This document shows, one piece after another, positions 1 through 10,882 of a stretch of DNA of 64,000 nucleotides; position 1 is the stretch's first letter; each line of letters begins with the position of its first letter. The notes beneath the pieces were generated by a model, which was given only the letters and a program-made list of their open reading frames with translations, was not told the origin of the DNA and did no database searches. Both the position numbers and the translations under genes were made by a program. Origin of the DNA: Phallusia mammillata (lineage: Eukaryota; Chordata; Ascidiacea; Phlebobranchia; Ascidiidae); contig QLIY01000536.1 in the NCBI GenBank assembly GCA_003260075.1, positions 1 through 64,000 on the forward strand, in the 5' to 3' direction.

Positions 1-740
1 TTTGGGTAGGTTTTCGTGGGAATATTCCAGTTTCAAACCGGTTATGACTGGTTTGTTATGGGAATATTCAAGTTTCTGCCTCCTGCCGACCCCCGAAACC
101 GGTTTAAGAAACCTAAGGCTATAGCTTTTCCGTTTTTTCGATCGTTTTCTGAGTTGGTTTTGTACTTGAGCATGATTAGGTGACAGGTTGAAAAGTGGTC
201 CAGCTTAGAAAATCTGTTTAGTTCAGCAATCGTTGTTTACTGGAGCGGAAAACTTTTTCTTCGCAATTGATCACCGTTCCCTTACAAGCCCTTGCTTTCA
301 ACCGTGTCGGTGGAGGTCAAAGCCTTAAATAATTATCAAAACTCGCTGGCAGAGGAAAATAGAGGCAATTTGATAGATGCAGTCTGGTCGCTTCCACGTA
401 TACGTGATTTTGTTTCGAAAAAAGATTTTACAAGTTTATTGTTGTTGTTTGTTTCATTAATGTTTGAATACAGTTAAGAATGAATTTTTTAGTCAGTAGT
501 GTAGAATCGAATTTATATGGTTTAAACTGGTTTGGAGACTTTAAAAACCTGATTTTCCTGATTTTATTGACCCTCGAAAAACGAAGATGTCGAAAGACTA
601 CAACCTTACTTTTTTTTAAATCGGGTCAAAATTTTTGGTTTCCGACTCCGGTTCAAATCGGTTTGGAGGTTCGATAGGAGGCAGAAACCGGATAAAACAA
701 GTTTGAAACTGGAATAATCCGGCAAAAGCCCACCTAAAGC
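1..740. mobile_element. Non-autonomous element with long terminal inverted repeats
   Basis: Bases 1-100 and the reverse complement of about 640-740 share a long imperfect inverted repeat. Both contain the core ATTCCAGTTTCAAAC, followed by the shared run TTTCTGCCTCCT. The interior has no convincing reading frame. The layout is that of a MITE-like DNA transposon. The left end touches the window edge, so no target-site duplication can be checked and the superfamily is open. Confidence 0.55.
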
Positions 741-1196
741 TGAATTTTTTTTTCAAAATTTAAAAAAATGGAAAGGCGGAGCTATTTACCCACTCAGTTT
801 CGGATGAGTTCCTTCGCATAATCTGAGGTTTTGTTCTTGAGCATGATTAGGTGACAGGTTGAAAAATTGGTCCAGCTTAGAAAATCTGTTTAGTTCAGCA
901 ATCGTTGTTTACTGGAGCGGAAAACTTGTTCTTCGCAATTGATCACCGTTCCCTTGCAAGCCCTTGCTTTGCAACTCAACCGTGTCGGTGGAGGTCGTAC
1001 CCTAAGATAATAATCAGAACTCGCCGACAGAGAAAAATAGAGGCAATTTGGTATAGGCACCCTGATGGTAGCTTCTACGTACGTGATTTTGTTTCGTAAA
1101 AAGACTTTACAAGTTTAGTGTTGTTCTTGTTTTTTGCATTTATATTTGAACATCGATAAGAATGAAGTTTTTAGTCAGTAGCGTAGTTTCGAATTC
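158..1196 (+). repeat. Pair of direct repeats about 665 bp apart
   Basis: A unit of about 360 bp at 158-516 recurs at about 823-1196. Both begin near CTTGAGCATGATTAGGTGAC and end near TTTAGTCAGTAG. The two copies differ by small substitutions and indels that break any shared reading frame, so I treat the unit as non-coding. The first copy lies inside the inverted-repeat element and the second lies outside it. This could be two overlapping copies of one repeat family. Confidence 0.7.
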
Positions 1197-2393
1197 AAAA
1201 TGAGGACTTACTACATGTTGGCCGTTTTAAGCACTTTTTTCAAAAATCCGATGACTGCAGGTGGTCCAGGTTTAAACGTCATTTTTACTTAATTGGTTAC
1301 AATTCCAAATTATTTCAGGCTTACATTAGTACGACATTCAAAAAAGGCATCAATTTATGTTGAAAACGCATGTCGAAAGTTCATTTTTAAGACTATACGA
1401 TATTGAAAAATGAGATCATGCTCGTCAACGTTACAGCAGGTTTAGTCGTGCAGAAATCCTTGGTACAAGGGACAAGCGTAAGGTAACCACATAATTTTAC
1501 CACCTCAAATATATCCCAGGTCGATAAAGGTATCTTACCATGCGTGAAATGGCTGCTTGAATTAATAGGATTTAGTGAAGAGTTTTTCAGTAAAACTACA
1601 CCGTATCGCACTGACTTCAACTTAATACTATAATTGCGCAAATTTTGTAAAGTTCAAGGCCTAATATTGTTAAAAAGTGGCGAAAAAAACTGTGTTCAGG
1701 TTTGTCAAAACTTTAAATGTTACATAAGATTAATGTCACAGGCGCGAGTTTTGTTTAACGTTCGTATTCAAATAGCGCACCATGTTTTGCATAAATGCAG
1801 TGGTGAATAGATGTATCCCAAATGAATTGGTCATCGAATTTGTAAGACTTTTTCACTAACCAAGTCGGGCTTTGTAACCAAACTCAGTTAAATGTCGTTA
1901 TCCTTGGGAAATCAATACGAAACACAACATTAGAAAACATAGGGGCGAAATGTGAACACAAAGGAAATTAAGAAAAAATCCTACTTTTAAGGAAGTATCC
2001 AAATGTAAGATTTTAGTAAAACATTAAAAGTTTGTGCTTCATATCATAAACTTTTTAATTTTGTCTTCCCTTAACCACGTGACAATCTATTTTTTGTCCC
2101 CGGGCCTATGGTAACCAAGTGGATATAAAGCTATTAAACGCTTTGAGACCCTGGTCAAAAACGTTTGTTATATATTTTTTGACGTACAAAATAAATGCTC
2201 AGCCACAAAGAGTCCGTTTGCTATTGTAAACGTAAAAAAGGATTGATAGTCATTTCTGGAATCGACATTAAAAAGCGTTCATGCAGACCAATAACGGCAC
2301 CTGTACAAATAAGTTGCAGTATGCCAGGCATTTTATAAACACGTCGTATCAAATTAAGCCAGCCTTACGGGCATTTCCATGCGGCAAAGGACA
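1197..2393. other. No gene seen
   Basis: AT-rich sequence with only short chance reading frames and no splice-flanked conserved segment. I see nothing assignable here. Confidence 0.6.
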
Positions 2394-2401
2394 GGCTACC
2401 T

Positions 2402-3065
2402 CAGGGGTCTTCAACCTTTTTGGCTCAATCGCCCCCTTACCAAGGCACTGACTCCAAGTCGCCCCCTATANCCAAGGCACTGACTCCAAATCGCCCCCTA
2501 TAAGATTGTTATTTGTATAAAAGTTCTGCTTTTTGAGCAGACGTGGGCGGTTAGATCACCCAGCAACACGACAGCATTTTTTGTTGAAAACAATGGCCCA
2601 TTACTCTGTAGAGGAGAATCCTAAATGATACAAATACTTCGCAGTTAAGGAAGCGGTTGTAAGAAGTGTGAAAGCGAAACAAGTTTGAGGTAAAGCTCAT
2701 TACCGTTGTATTAAAAAAGTATGGACCGTCACCATACATAGCCTCAACAAAGTGTCCCGTGTGGCAAATTAAATGCCCAACCTTGCTCTCGAGATCACAA
2801 AAAGTACAAACAATCACCAGTAAACACAATGTATTCAAATAGCAGCATGTTTAAGCTGATGCGTCCCTTATCACTGGTGTTTGTTTGCAACACGAATTAT
2901 ATCTGCTTGTAAGTTAAAGTTAGCTGAGTCTCACAGTTCTTGTACATATTTATACAATCAGTAATGTTGAAATCGCCCCCCTTTGTAGTAAAATCGCCCC
3001 CCAACTTCCAAAATTGTCACCATCGCCCCCTTGGTAAACGTAATCGCCCCCGTTGAATAACCCTG
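2402..3065. mobile_element. hAT-type non-autonomous element with perfect 8-bp target duplication
   Basis: The left end reads CAGGGGTCTTCAACC and the right end reads GTTGAATAACCCTG, an imperfect inverted repeat of hAT character. The 8 bases GGCTACCT flank it exactly on both sides (2394-2401 and 3066-3073), matching the 8-bp duplication of hAT transposases. Short CGCCCCCT-type repeats cluster near both ends. No transposase is encoded. A single ambiguous base at 2471 separates two near-identical 30-bp units, probably another unmerged join. Confidence 0.85.
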
Positions 3066-3249
3066 GGCTACCTAGAATAACGTAATTTTCGGTGGAACGC
3101 CTTTAATTATCCTAACAGTCATGCTTAGGCGGAGGGGGGGGGGTTCCTGGGGGGCGATATCGCCCCCGTTGAATAACCCTGGGCTACCTAGAATAACGTA
3201 CTTTTCGGTGGAACGCCTTTAATTATCCTAACAGTCATGCTTAGGCGGA
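3043..3249 (+). repeat. Duplicated flanks around a 10-G tract (probable unmerged contig overlap)
   Basis: About 90 bp at 3043-3133 is repeated almost identically at 3159-3249. The spacer begins with exactly ten G (3134-3143). The repeated unit includes the right end of the hAT element and its target duplication, so that end appears twice. I read this as a negative-length assembly gap. Confidence 0.75.
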
Positions 3250-4113
3250 TTTTTGATAAACGACATTTACCCAGAATTTTGATTGTTTGGCTGACTTGAG
3301 GTCAAAGATTCTGGCATGGCCTCAAGCGCTCAGTGATATTTTTTAATTCAGAACAAATCACATGAAATGGACATGTGAGGTTTATAAGGAGTCCCTTTAG
3401 CAATACTCTTGGTTTTATTGTGGTTTAAATAAGTGTCTGAAAAGGATGAATGGCGAGAGAGAGATTTTTAAACAAGCTGTCACTGTTTATTGTTTAAAAT
3501 GGGAAACTGTTTTAATTTACATAGGGTGACAAGGACAAAATAGATTAAAATATCAAACAATTTATGGTACAGATACAAGTCCTATTTGACGGGCCACATA
3601 CAGCAATATATATAAAAACAGGGAAAAAATTGTTTAAAATAATAAAAGCTTGCAACCCATCTGGAACAAAGAGCTTATGCAGGTTAAATTTTGCAGGGCT
3701 GTTATTGTGTCAATATTATAGAGTGGTCAGTTAATCAATGCACAGGAAATGTCAGTTATGCACAGGATATCGCACAAGACAAATGTGGCATATTTGTGAC
3801 AGTTGCGGATCAGCTTTTACTATAGCTTTCTGTCAGTTGCACTTTTTGCTGTTTACATGTCCGTAAAGTCTGTTTAAATACTGTTGTGTGATTAGAGACG
3901 CTTTTATAGTACATTATTCAGTATTTTATCAGTTGAACAGTTATTGTGACAACATACTGTATATTTTAGCCAAATTAAAATTTATTGATTTGAATATTTA
4001 TTGAGATAATTTCGCTTTGTAAAAGTCATTAAGAAACCTAACTTACGCCACAAAGACGTGAAATTAATAGATGCATTGTTTTATAACTCGATCAGGATAA
4101 TATATTGTTTTTT

Positions 4114-4115
<2 letters not shown>
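3250..4115. other. Upstream region of gene A, no exon recognised
   Basis: AT-rich sequence upstream of the first readable exon of gene A. It would contain the promoter and 5' untranslated region, but I cannot point to a specific element. Confidence 0.4.

Positions 4116-4192
<77 letters not shown>
4116..4192 (+). other. 77-base pure G tract, probable assembly gap
   Basis: Uninterrupted G from 4116 to 4192, ending inside the first coding exon of gene A. Compared with paralogous exons B1 and C1, the start codon and the next few codons are missing where the tract lies. A glycine-rich reading frame through the tract is an artefact. Confidence 0.75.
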
Positions 4193-4193
<1 letters not shown>

Positions 4194-5634
4194 GACTGTG
4201 GATATATGTCGCACTTTTGTGCACAATTACGTGTTTTTCACTGCTCACAATCTTCATTCTTAACCCAAGAGTGGACAGCATCAAAAGTTTGGGTAAGTAT
4301 ACATTTATTCAAAGCACATGATGATTTTTTTTCCTTTTTTTTCAATTTATCTACATACTGTTTCCACCTATAAGGTCTTGTCTGTGCAACTGTTGACAAA
4401 ACATAAGCCTAATGTAGCCACCAAACTAATTGTATTGTTGGTCATGTAGCCAAACAAAATCTAATCATCAGACAATCGTTGGGCTGCAGAAGCATTGTTG
4501 TTGTTTTTTAATCGGAATTCAACCTATAGTTGGTGATTTTATCTACCCACTATCTTCATTTTAAAATTTCAACATTCAACCAACTGAATTAAGAAACTTT
4601 GCAAATATTAAGAACTGTTTGGGTAGTGGTTATAGTTTACGGACAGTTTTTAAATTTGACAAGATTCGTTTTGCTCTTAGGAATATTCAAATACTCCCCA
4701 AAAGATGTAGCAATAAAGTATGCGATCAAAAATGGCCCTGGAACTGCAATGGTAAGGATAATATAAAGCTTTTATCCATTAGATGTTTAATTAAATTAAA
4801 ATTGTTGTTTTCTGTTTGTTGTTAGATGATTTCTGTGTGGTTGGCCGTTATTTTCAGCAAGTTGACGTGTTTGCCATGGTTGCTCAAAATGGATAAGACA
4901 AACATACGAGTATTCAACGACGTATGTATTTGTTCACAGCTTCTATCATTGCTAAAGGCCTAGGCTTGAGAAATAGCGAAATTTTTCTATCTGGTCAAAC
5001 TGATTTTTGAAATTTGACATAAACTGTTGAAGAAATAAAAATTTTTTGAAATCTGCTGTTTTAACGTACGTGTTATGTGTTTACATTACTTTGACGTTAA
5101 TGCCCAATGCTCAGGGGGGGGGGCTGCACAGTTTCTATCATTGCTAAAGGCCTAGGCTTGAGAAATAGCGAAATTTATCTATCTGATCAAACTAATTTTT
5201 GAAATTTGACATAAACTGTTGAAAAAAATTTTTTTTTACATTTTTGACATCTGCTGTAAAACGTACGTGTTACGTGTTTACATTACTTTGACGTTAATGC
5301 CCAATGCTCAATCATTTGCAAACTGCCTGCCAAGAAACGCTTCCAGGTGTGCCGCGAAAAGAGAGATTTTCAGATGTGCTGCCAAATATTTGCTGTTGAT
5401 TTTTTCTCTCGGCGTGCAGCAAATCTTATATTTTAGATCAATGACGACATGTAGGTGTATGCATATGACAATGCTGTTGCCTCATTTTAAATTTTCCTTG
5501 TATTAACATACAAAAATAGGACTATTCGTCACAAGAAGTTGCAAATTACTAATGTTACCAAAATTCTAATATTTTGCAGACAACACGGCTCATATGTTTT
5601 AGGTCCAACAATTAGTTAATTAATAATGCTTTAT

Positions 5635-5724
<90 letters not shown>

Positions 5725-8648
5725 ATTAGAAAACGGCATATTCGGCCTTCGGTGCATCATTAGTTTTAGGGCTTCGCACCAGAACATTACTGTTACTTAA
5801 TTCGTCCGCTTTTATTACTACAGTGGCTATGAGAAAAATTACTAACAAAGCTTATTAAAGACCCTTTTCAACAAATTAAAAAACAGGAATTTGAGACCAA
5901 GTCATACGTCGGCTTGCGTTTTTACGGCATTAAAAAATATATAAAATCAAAATCACCTACAAACAGAACTTTCAAATAACTGTTTTTTTTAGGATTTTTA
6001 CATCAATTGGGCTAGTGGAATGGCATTGACTATTGTGTGGCTTTTTATGTTTGACCTGGAATATCATGTGATCAATTTTGTGGTGTTGATGGGAATTCTC
6101 ACTTTTGCTTTCCGAAACACGGCTTGGGCTTGTCGACGACTTGAATTAACTAAAGCAGAAATGACTGCATTGAACCTTCGGCCTTTACCAGGTAAGCATT
6201 TAAAAAGATAAACTGTGAAATTGATATCTAAGCGAAGAAAGGCCACTTGTAAAGTAAGGTCAAATAGAAAATATACTCTTTTAGGTGAATGTAGTAGATT
6301 TGGTAATTTTCAGAATTTTATACGCATCAGAAACATGAACTCCTAAACCGTTTGGCGTGCTATGGTTCGCGACTTTTGTCCGAAGAATTTAATTATCTTC
6401 CTTTCTGACAGTTAACCATGTGAATGGTTGTACAAGTCAAAAATAAATTTTTACTGTTTGTTTTTGCAGAGAATGCCCTTCGTGGATTTAAAACATATGT
6501 TATAAGAGCGTACAACGCCGAAGTTGTGTGGACTTTTGCAGCTGCTCCAGCCATAATCGTTTATCCAATTGCCTACGTTAGGTCGAGTCACGTGGCTGAG
6601 GCCATTGAGCGTGGTAAGTTAAGTCGATTCGCCTTGAGGCCAACAAAAAACGTAAAATAAATCTGAAACAATTCGTCTGCTGCCACAAGGCTGGGGGGGG
6701 GGATACGTGATACCGGTGGTCAAAATTCTTATTTTACCAACGAAAAGATAAGAAAACCGACGAAAGATAAGAAAATACCTCATTAAGAGGCAAGTAGTGC
6801 ACGCCGTTTCGAAGGTCTCATCTGTGCAGCTGGTGACGAGAGATCAGCGGGGGGGGGGCTTGATTATAATGAATACGTGATACTGGTTGTCAAAATACTT
6901 AACGTTTACCGATGAAAGATAAGAAAATGCCTCATTAAAAGGCAAGTAGTGCACACCGTTTCGACCTATAAGGTCTCATCTGTGCGTCTGGTGACGAGAG
7001 ATCAGCCGTATCGTTAGTGTAGCCATCCAACGGCACTCCAGTTTGTTGAGAGCAACAGGGTAAAAACCCGTGCCTTACCTATTCTGTGCGATGCTACAAC
7101 TGGACATACACCACAGCTTATCGTTTATTGGCTCGATGCTTTTACATTTATCTCATTAAGAGTTGTATTAAATTAATTCTGTGAATCATTCCGTATTTTG
7201 TTACCATTGTTGTAACGATCACCTTTCATATATATAACTTACATCACAATAATATATATATATCACAAGTTTGGAAACGTTAGCTAATTGAGTTTAGCCT
7301 GGAAATGTGATAATTAAGAGCTGTTGAATCCAATATAAACATTCAACATGAAACAATATATTGCGTTGTAATATTGTTTTCTAGTCCTGGGGTCGGCAAC
7401 CTTTTTTGCAACGCGGACAGCCTCTAAAAAAATACAAATATTTAGCAATAAAAACGCTTAAATTTTTTCATCATTCCCGGGACGCGCGGGAAAATGTTTC
7501 AAAGCATTTAACCTCAAAACTATAGAGTCCGGGTATCAAACTTCTCGCTTACCGGCGGTTGCCCACCACTGTTCTAGTCCATATGACAAAAAACGTATTT
7601 AAGAAATGTATTTGTTCCTATTTAGGAGTATTAAATGTTGAGACATCATCTACCATTGGCATTTGGTTTATAGTCCTGCTTCAAATCGTTTACACCGGAT
7701 TGGATTTCTCCGTATATCGTCGTTACACAAAACATATTTATCTTTTTCATCCTGGAATAATCTACATCATGCTCGGAACATTTTATGCAAATTATTACTC
7801 GGAAATGGGTAAGAGTGCTATGTTAATAACCTGACTATTTCTATTAACAAATGTTGCAAATAACCCAGCTTTTTGTTTTCAGGAATGTTTTCATGTATAT
7901 ATACAGTTAAAAAGATATATTATTTACTTATTTAAATAGAATCAGGACGAAATCTTTAATACGCGAAATTATATGGGGGGGGGGGGGGGGGACACAGGAA
8001 CTCACAACACACTGATTTGGGAACTTCTGATAGGTAGCGCAACAGAGCATAACCGTTTACGAAGACAATAATTGCTGAGTCAGCAATTCGCTAAATATTG
8101 CTTAAGTTTCTTGCTTAGTGAAACATAATGGACCGAGAGGGGGGGGGGAAACAAATAAGATAAGTGACATAACAACACATCCAAAGAAAATACCTTAATT
8201 TAACACCAACACTAACTGTTAACACCAAAGTTAATTTAACACCAACACTAACTAAACAGCCTGGTTGTGTAAGTTGCATGTTACAACCGTATAGCTACTA
8301 CACACGAACTCACAACACACCGGTTTGGGAATTTCCGATAGGTAGCGCAACGGAGCATACGCGTTTACGATGACAATAATTGCTGAGTCAGCAATTCACT
8401 AAATATTGCTTAAGTTTCTTGCTTAGTGAAACATAATGGACCGAGAAAGGATAAGAACCCACAGTTTTGTAAAGGCGGTTGCGCAAACCATTTTGGCTTT
8501 TTAACCAGATTAAAATTGACGTTCAACCTATTACTCAGGCATCACACCAAACAACATGAACTGCCTGATGATTGCTTTAATTTCTGCCGGAACGTACATC
8601 ATTCGCCGTTGGTGTTGTAATCCAGAAAACGAAAAGAAAGAGACATGA
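4193..8648 (+). CDS. Gene A: eight-span membrane protein, unrecognised family (start lost in gap)
   Basis: Seven exons: 4193-4292, 4681-4751, 4826-4921, 5993-6191, 6470-6613, 7626-7808 and 8539-8648 (stop TGA 8646-8648), each with AG/GT borders. Splice phases match genes B and C exon by exon, and exons 2, 4 and 5 have the same lengths (71, 199, 144 bp). The readable part is 300 aa. The paralogues suggest only about four codons, including ATG, are lost in the poly-G tract. Hydrophobic segments match TM1-TM8 of gene B. Residues shared across the family include CRRLEL after TM4, the GLDFS-type turn before a YxxYTK motif, HPGI before TM7 and YII.R near the C-terminus. I do not recognise the family and infer no function beyond integral membrane protein. 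It is much more diverged from B and C than they are from each other, and sits in opposite orientation. Confidence 0.8.
4935..5310 (+). repeat. Duplicated intron sequence around a 10-G tract
   Basis: About 180 bp at 4935-5113 recurs at 5127-5310 with scattered differences. The two copies are separated by ten G (5114-5123) and a few bases. It lies in the intron between exons 3 and 4 of gene A and looks like two haplotype copies of one intron segment joined end to end. Confidence 0.75.
5638..5722 (+). other. 85-base pure G tract, probable assembly gap
   Basis: Uninterrupted G within the exon 3-4 intron of gene A. No coding sequence is visibly affected. Confidence 0.75.
6693..7013 (+). repeat. 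Duplicated intron sequence with two 10-G tracts
   Basis: Ten G at 6693-6702 and ten G at 6849-6858. The segment after the first tract, from ATACGTGATACC to GACGAGAGATCAGC, is repeated with a few differences after the second, to about 7013. It lies in the exon 5-6 intron of gene A. Confidence 0.75.
7387..7571. mobile_element. Short hAT-type MITE with perfect 8-bp target duplication
   Basis: The left end CTGGGGTCGGCAACC and right end GGTTGCCCACCACTG form a hAT-like inverted repeat. The flanks TTCTAGTC at 7379-7386 and 7572-7579 are identical 8-mers. It sits in the intron just before exon 6 of gene A and carries no coding sequence. Confidence 0.85.
7975..8446 (+). repeat. Repeat-family segment duplicated around G tracts
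   Basis: A 17-G tract at 7975-7991 precedes a segment (about 7994-8138), which is followed by ten G (8139-8148). A near-identical segment recurs at about 8303-8446. A related but more diverged copy lies at 22261-22408 in gene C. The local duplication looks like an assembly join, while the match to 22.3 kb suggests a true dispersed repeat. A separate 36-bp tandem (TTAATTTAACACCAACACTA) lies at about 8195-8253. Confidence 0.6.
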
Positions 8649-8854
8649 GTTTGGGAATGTCAAAAATATCTACTTTTTAAACGGAATTTTGTATCTCATT
8701 TATTATACGCAAACTCACATTCTCTGTTCACAAATGTTAACATATCAAATTATACAACTGTTTTTCTTCTATACTGAGCCATATGTAGGCTGCAGTGTTA
8801 CTAAACCAATCGTGTATTTAGTGACTAAATACAATCGTGTATTGTGGTGATATT

Positions 8855-8860
8855 AATAAA
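8855..8860 (+). promoter_or_regulatory. Polyadenylation signal of gene A
   Basis: AATAAA about 205 bases after the stop codon of gene A. It is the first canonical hexamer in the 3' region. Confidence 0.45.
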
Positions 8861-9905
8861 AAAGAAAATGTTGCATTAAATCAATCTGTTCGTATCATGG
8901 TATTAAATCCTAAAATCATAAAGGTTTGATTCAGTAAATCGAGTGTTTCAACAAAGGTTTTAAATTAGTAAATCGAGTCAAATTAAACAAGGGTTTTGAC
9001 TTAAATCGAGGCATTTTCACATATACAACTATGTAAGTTATCTTGTTATCTCAAAATTATAGAAATTGTTATGTTAAAAAATGCTCACGACAGTCATCAA
9101 TAATCTCAAACTGAAATCAAATAAACAAAAATGTACAGAGATGTGTTTGAGTAAAAATCGGTGGATGAGTTTTTTAAACTATATGCCTTTAAACAAACTA
9201 CGAAAAAGTCGTAGGCCGAAGTTTCAAAAGGGAAAACGCTTAGGTTTGACGTCCGACATAACTAAAAAAGAAGACTTTTTGAAGACTTTACAATACCATA
9301 AAGGTAAGTCTTTTGCTTTGTGGAAGACATAGTGTCAGTTGCAAATTCGTTCAGTTGCACATGCATGAAGGTTTCACAATGTTAGATTATTTTTGAATCA
9401 AAAAATCTGAAGATTCTGACCAATACAAAATCAGTCAGCACTTTGGTATGTCACAAATCAGATTCGGGCTTTTGACATTAGCTACCGTTCTGATCTTTGC
9501 TTATTCAGCAATGTCAGAACCAAATATAAGCAAAAATATGAAAAAAGTGTCAAGGCAACTGTTATATATTAAGCTTGTAAAAGTGCTGCCTCGATGACAA
9601 CATGTAAAGGGCGGCTACAGTGTAAACTATAATGTTCATTACTAATTATTTGGTCAGTCTGATCTTTGCATCTCAATAACGGCTGACTGATTAACAGCCA
9701 TACATAGGGTATTTTCTTTCTCTGTATTCTTGAGTAGGCGAATAAAAAGCAATACATTTCAACAATTTCACATCCAAAATTCGCCAAAGAAACCCGCCTT
9801 CCCTTTTTTTCAAATAGAATGAAAAACATTTTATTTATAAGTTAGTAATGCAAAATCTTAGTTCGAAAGTAAACCTTTTTACCGTTTAGTAACAGAATTT
9901 AATTT
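8861..9905. other. Intergenic region between convergent genes A and B
   Basis: No conserved exon seen. From about 9225 the sequence aligns with 17815 onward, marking the left edge of the tandem segmental duplication. A reading frame of 83 codons ending in this region is not maintained in the second copy, so it is not reported as a gene. Confidence 0.5.
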
Positions 9906-10045
9906 ATTTTTTTCACGGGGTTCGAAGCCAGGACAATCCCGGGGACGAATCCCGATCAGGGTTTTTATGATTTTATGGCAGATGTGCAATTTTATAAAGT
10001 CATAACGCCCACTAACCGAGCTGCTATGCTCCTTCTAAAGTATAC
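9906..10045 (-). mobile_element. tRNA-derived SINE-like sequence
   Basis: On the minus strand a box-A-like segment (AGCAGCTCGGTTAGTGG) lies at about 10015-10035, and a box-B-like GGCTTCGAACCCC lies near 9910-9922. The spacing is wider than in a functional tRNA and no cloverleaf forms across it. A decayed tRNA-derived SINE is the likeliest reading. Confidence 0.4.
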
Positions 10046-10123
10046 GAGCGGCTGTGTTCTACTTTAAACTTGAACCTGAAACGAGAGTATAAATAGGAGA
10101 AAGTATGGGCAATGATTCTAGAG

Positions 10124-10317
10124 CAGCGGTTCTCAACCAGTGGGTCATGAGTTTTTTGCATTAGGTTATTTTGAACTTATAATCTATTTGAAACATGTTC
10201 TGCTTTTTTTTCTGAACCTATTTTATAGTTGTTTTTTTCTTTCATAAAAATTACTGGGCCACAGAATTTTTGAGCAATGAAAATGGGCCAGGAAAGAAAA
10301 AAGGTTGAGAACCACTG
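10124..10317. mobile_element. hAT-type MITE with perfect 8-bp target duplication
   Basis: Ends CAGCGGTTCTCAACC and GGTTGAGAACCACTG, flanked by TTCTAGAG at 10116-10123 and 10318-10325. The 194-bp element is non-coding. It lies in the 3' flank of gene B, and I did not find it at the matching place in copy 2. Confidence 0.9.
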
Positions 10318-10803
10318 TTCTAGAGGAACAAAACGACTCGAAATTTCTTAGGAATCGAACGAAACAGCAATGTTATATCTTAGAAAACTTTTTGTGGCGA
10401 GTTAAAATCCATTTCCCGTCGTTTGATGAAATGCTTTTGCACACGAAAATGGAAACGTCAATGTAAACATTGTTCACAATAATATGATCACAACATATAT
10501 AACGCTAGGTGACGATCGAATAAAGCAATTACTATGCGTTGAAATGATGAATAATGTCATAAATTCGTGTCAAATATGGGGATTGACTCTGCAATTCTTA
10601 GAGTAGATATGGTAATATGAACAATACATCAATTCATGAAACAGTGAATAAAGTTTTAAAGAAAGTTTTCACAATGTTTGGGATGCATATCATTAAATAG
10701 ATCAATAACAAAAAATGCAAAAAAACATCCCGATTTACAACAATTTTGCATCGATACGTATTTTCTTTTCCATGTCTAAAAAATCTCCAATTTTAAAATG
10801 CAA

Positions 10804-10809
10804 TTTATT
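10804..10809 (-). promoter_or_regulatory. Candidate polyadenylation signal of gene B
   Basis: AATAAA on the minus strand about 75 bases beyond the stop codon. The gene C region has a similarly placed hexamer at 18528-18533. Confidence 0.4.
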
Positions 10810-10882
10810 TAGATAAACTTCCAAAGTTTCCAGTCGTGTTTCCAAAAACTGTCATGTGTACCAAATATTACCATTTCAGTCT

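Noticed and set aside
4058..4321. Reading frames rich in glycine or proline across the long G and C tracts (also at 17.0-17.3 kb and 55.9-56.2 kb)
   Set aside because: They depend entirely on homopolymer tracts that behave like filled assembly gaps.
5638..5722. Poly-G tracts as G-quadruplex or regulatory DNA
   Set aside because: The uniform length of the short tracts, their position at duplication junctions and the clean strand switch fit assembly gaps better than any biological role.
9081..9332. 83-codon frame ending before a GGTAAG donor-like site
   Set aside because: The paralogous sequence near 17.8-17.9 kb does not keep the frame, and the segment has no similarity to the neighbouring genes.
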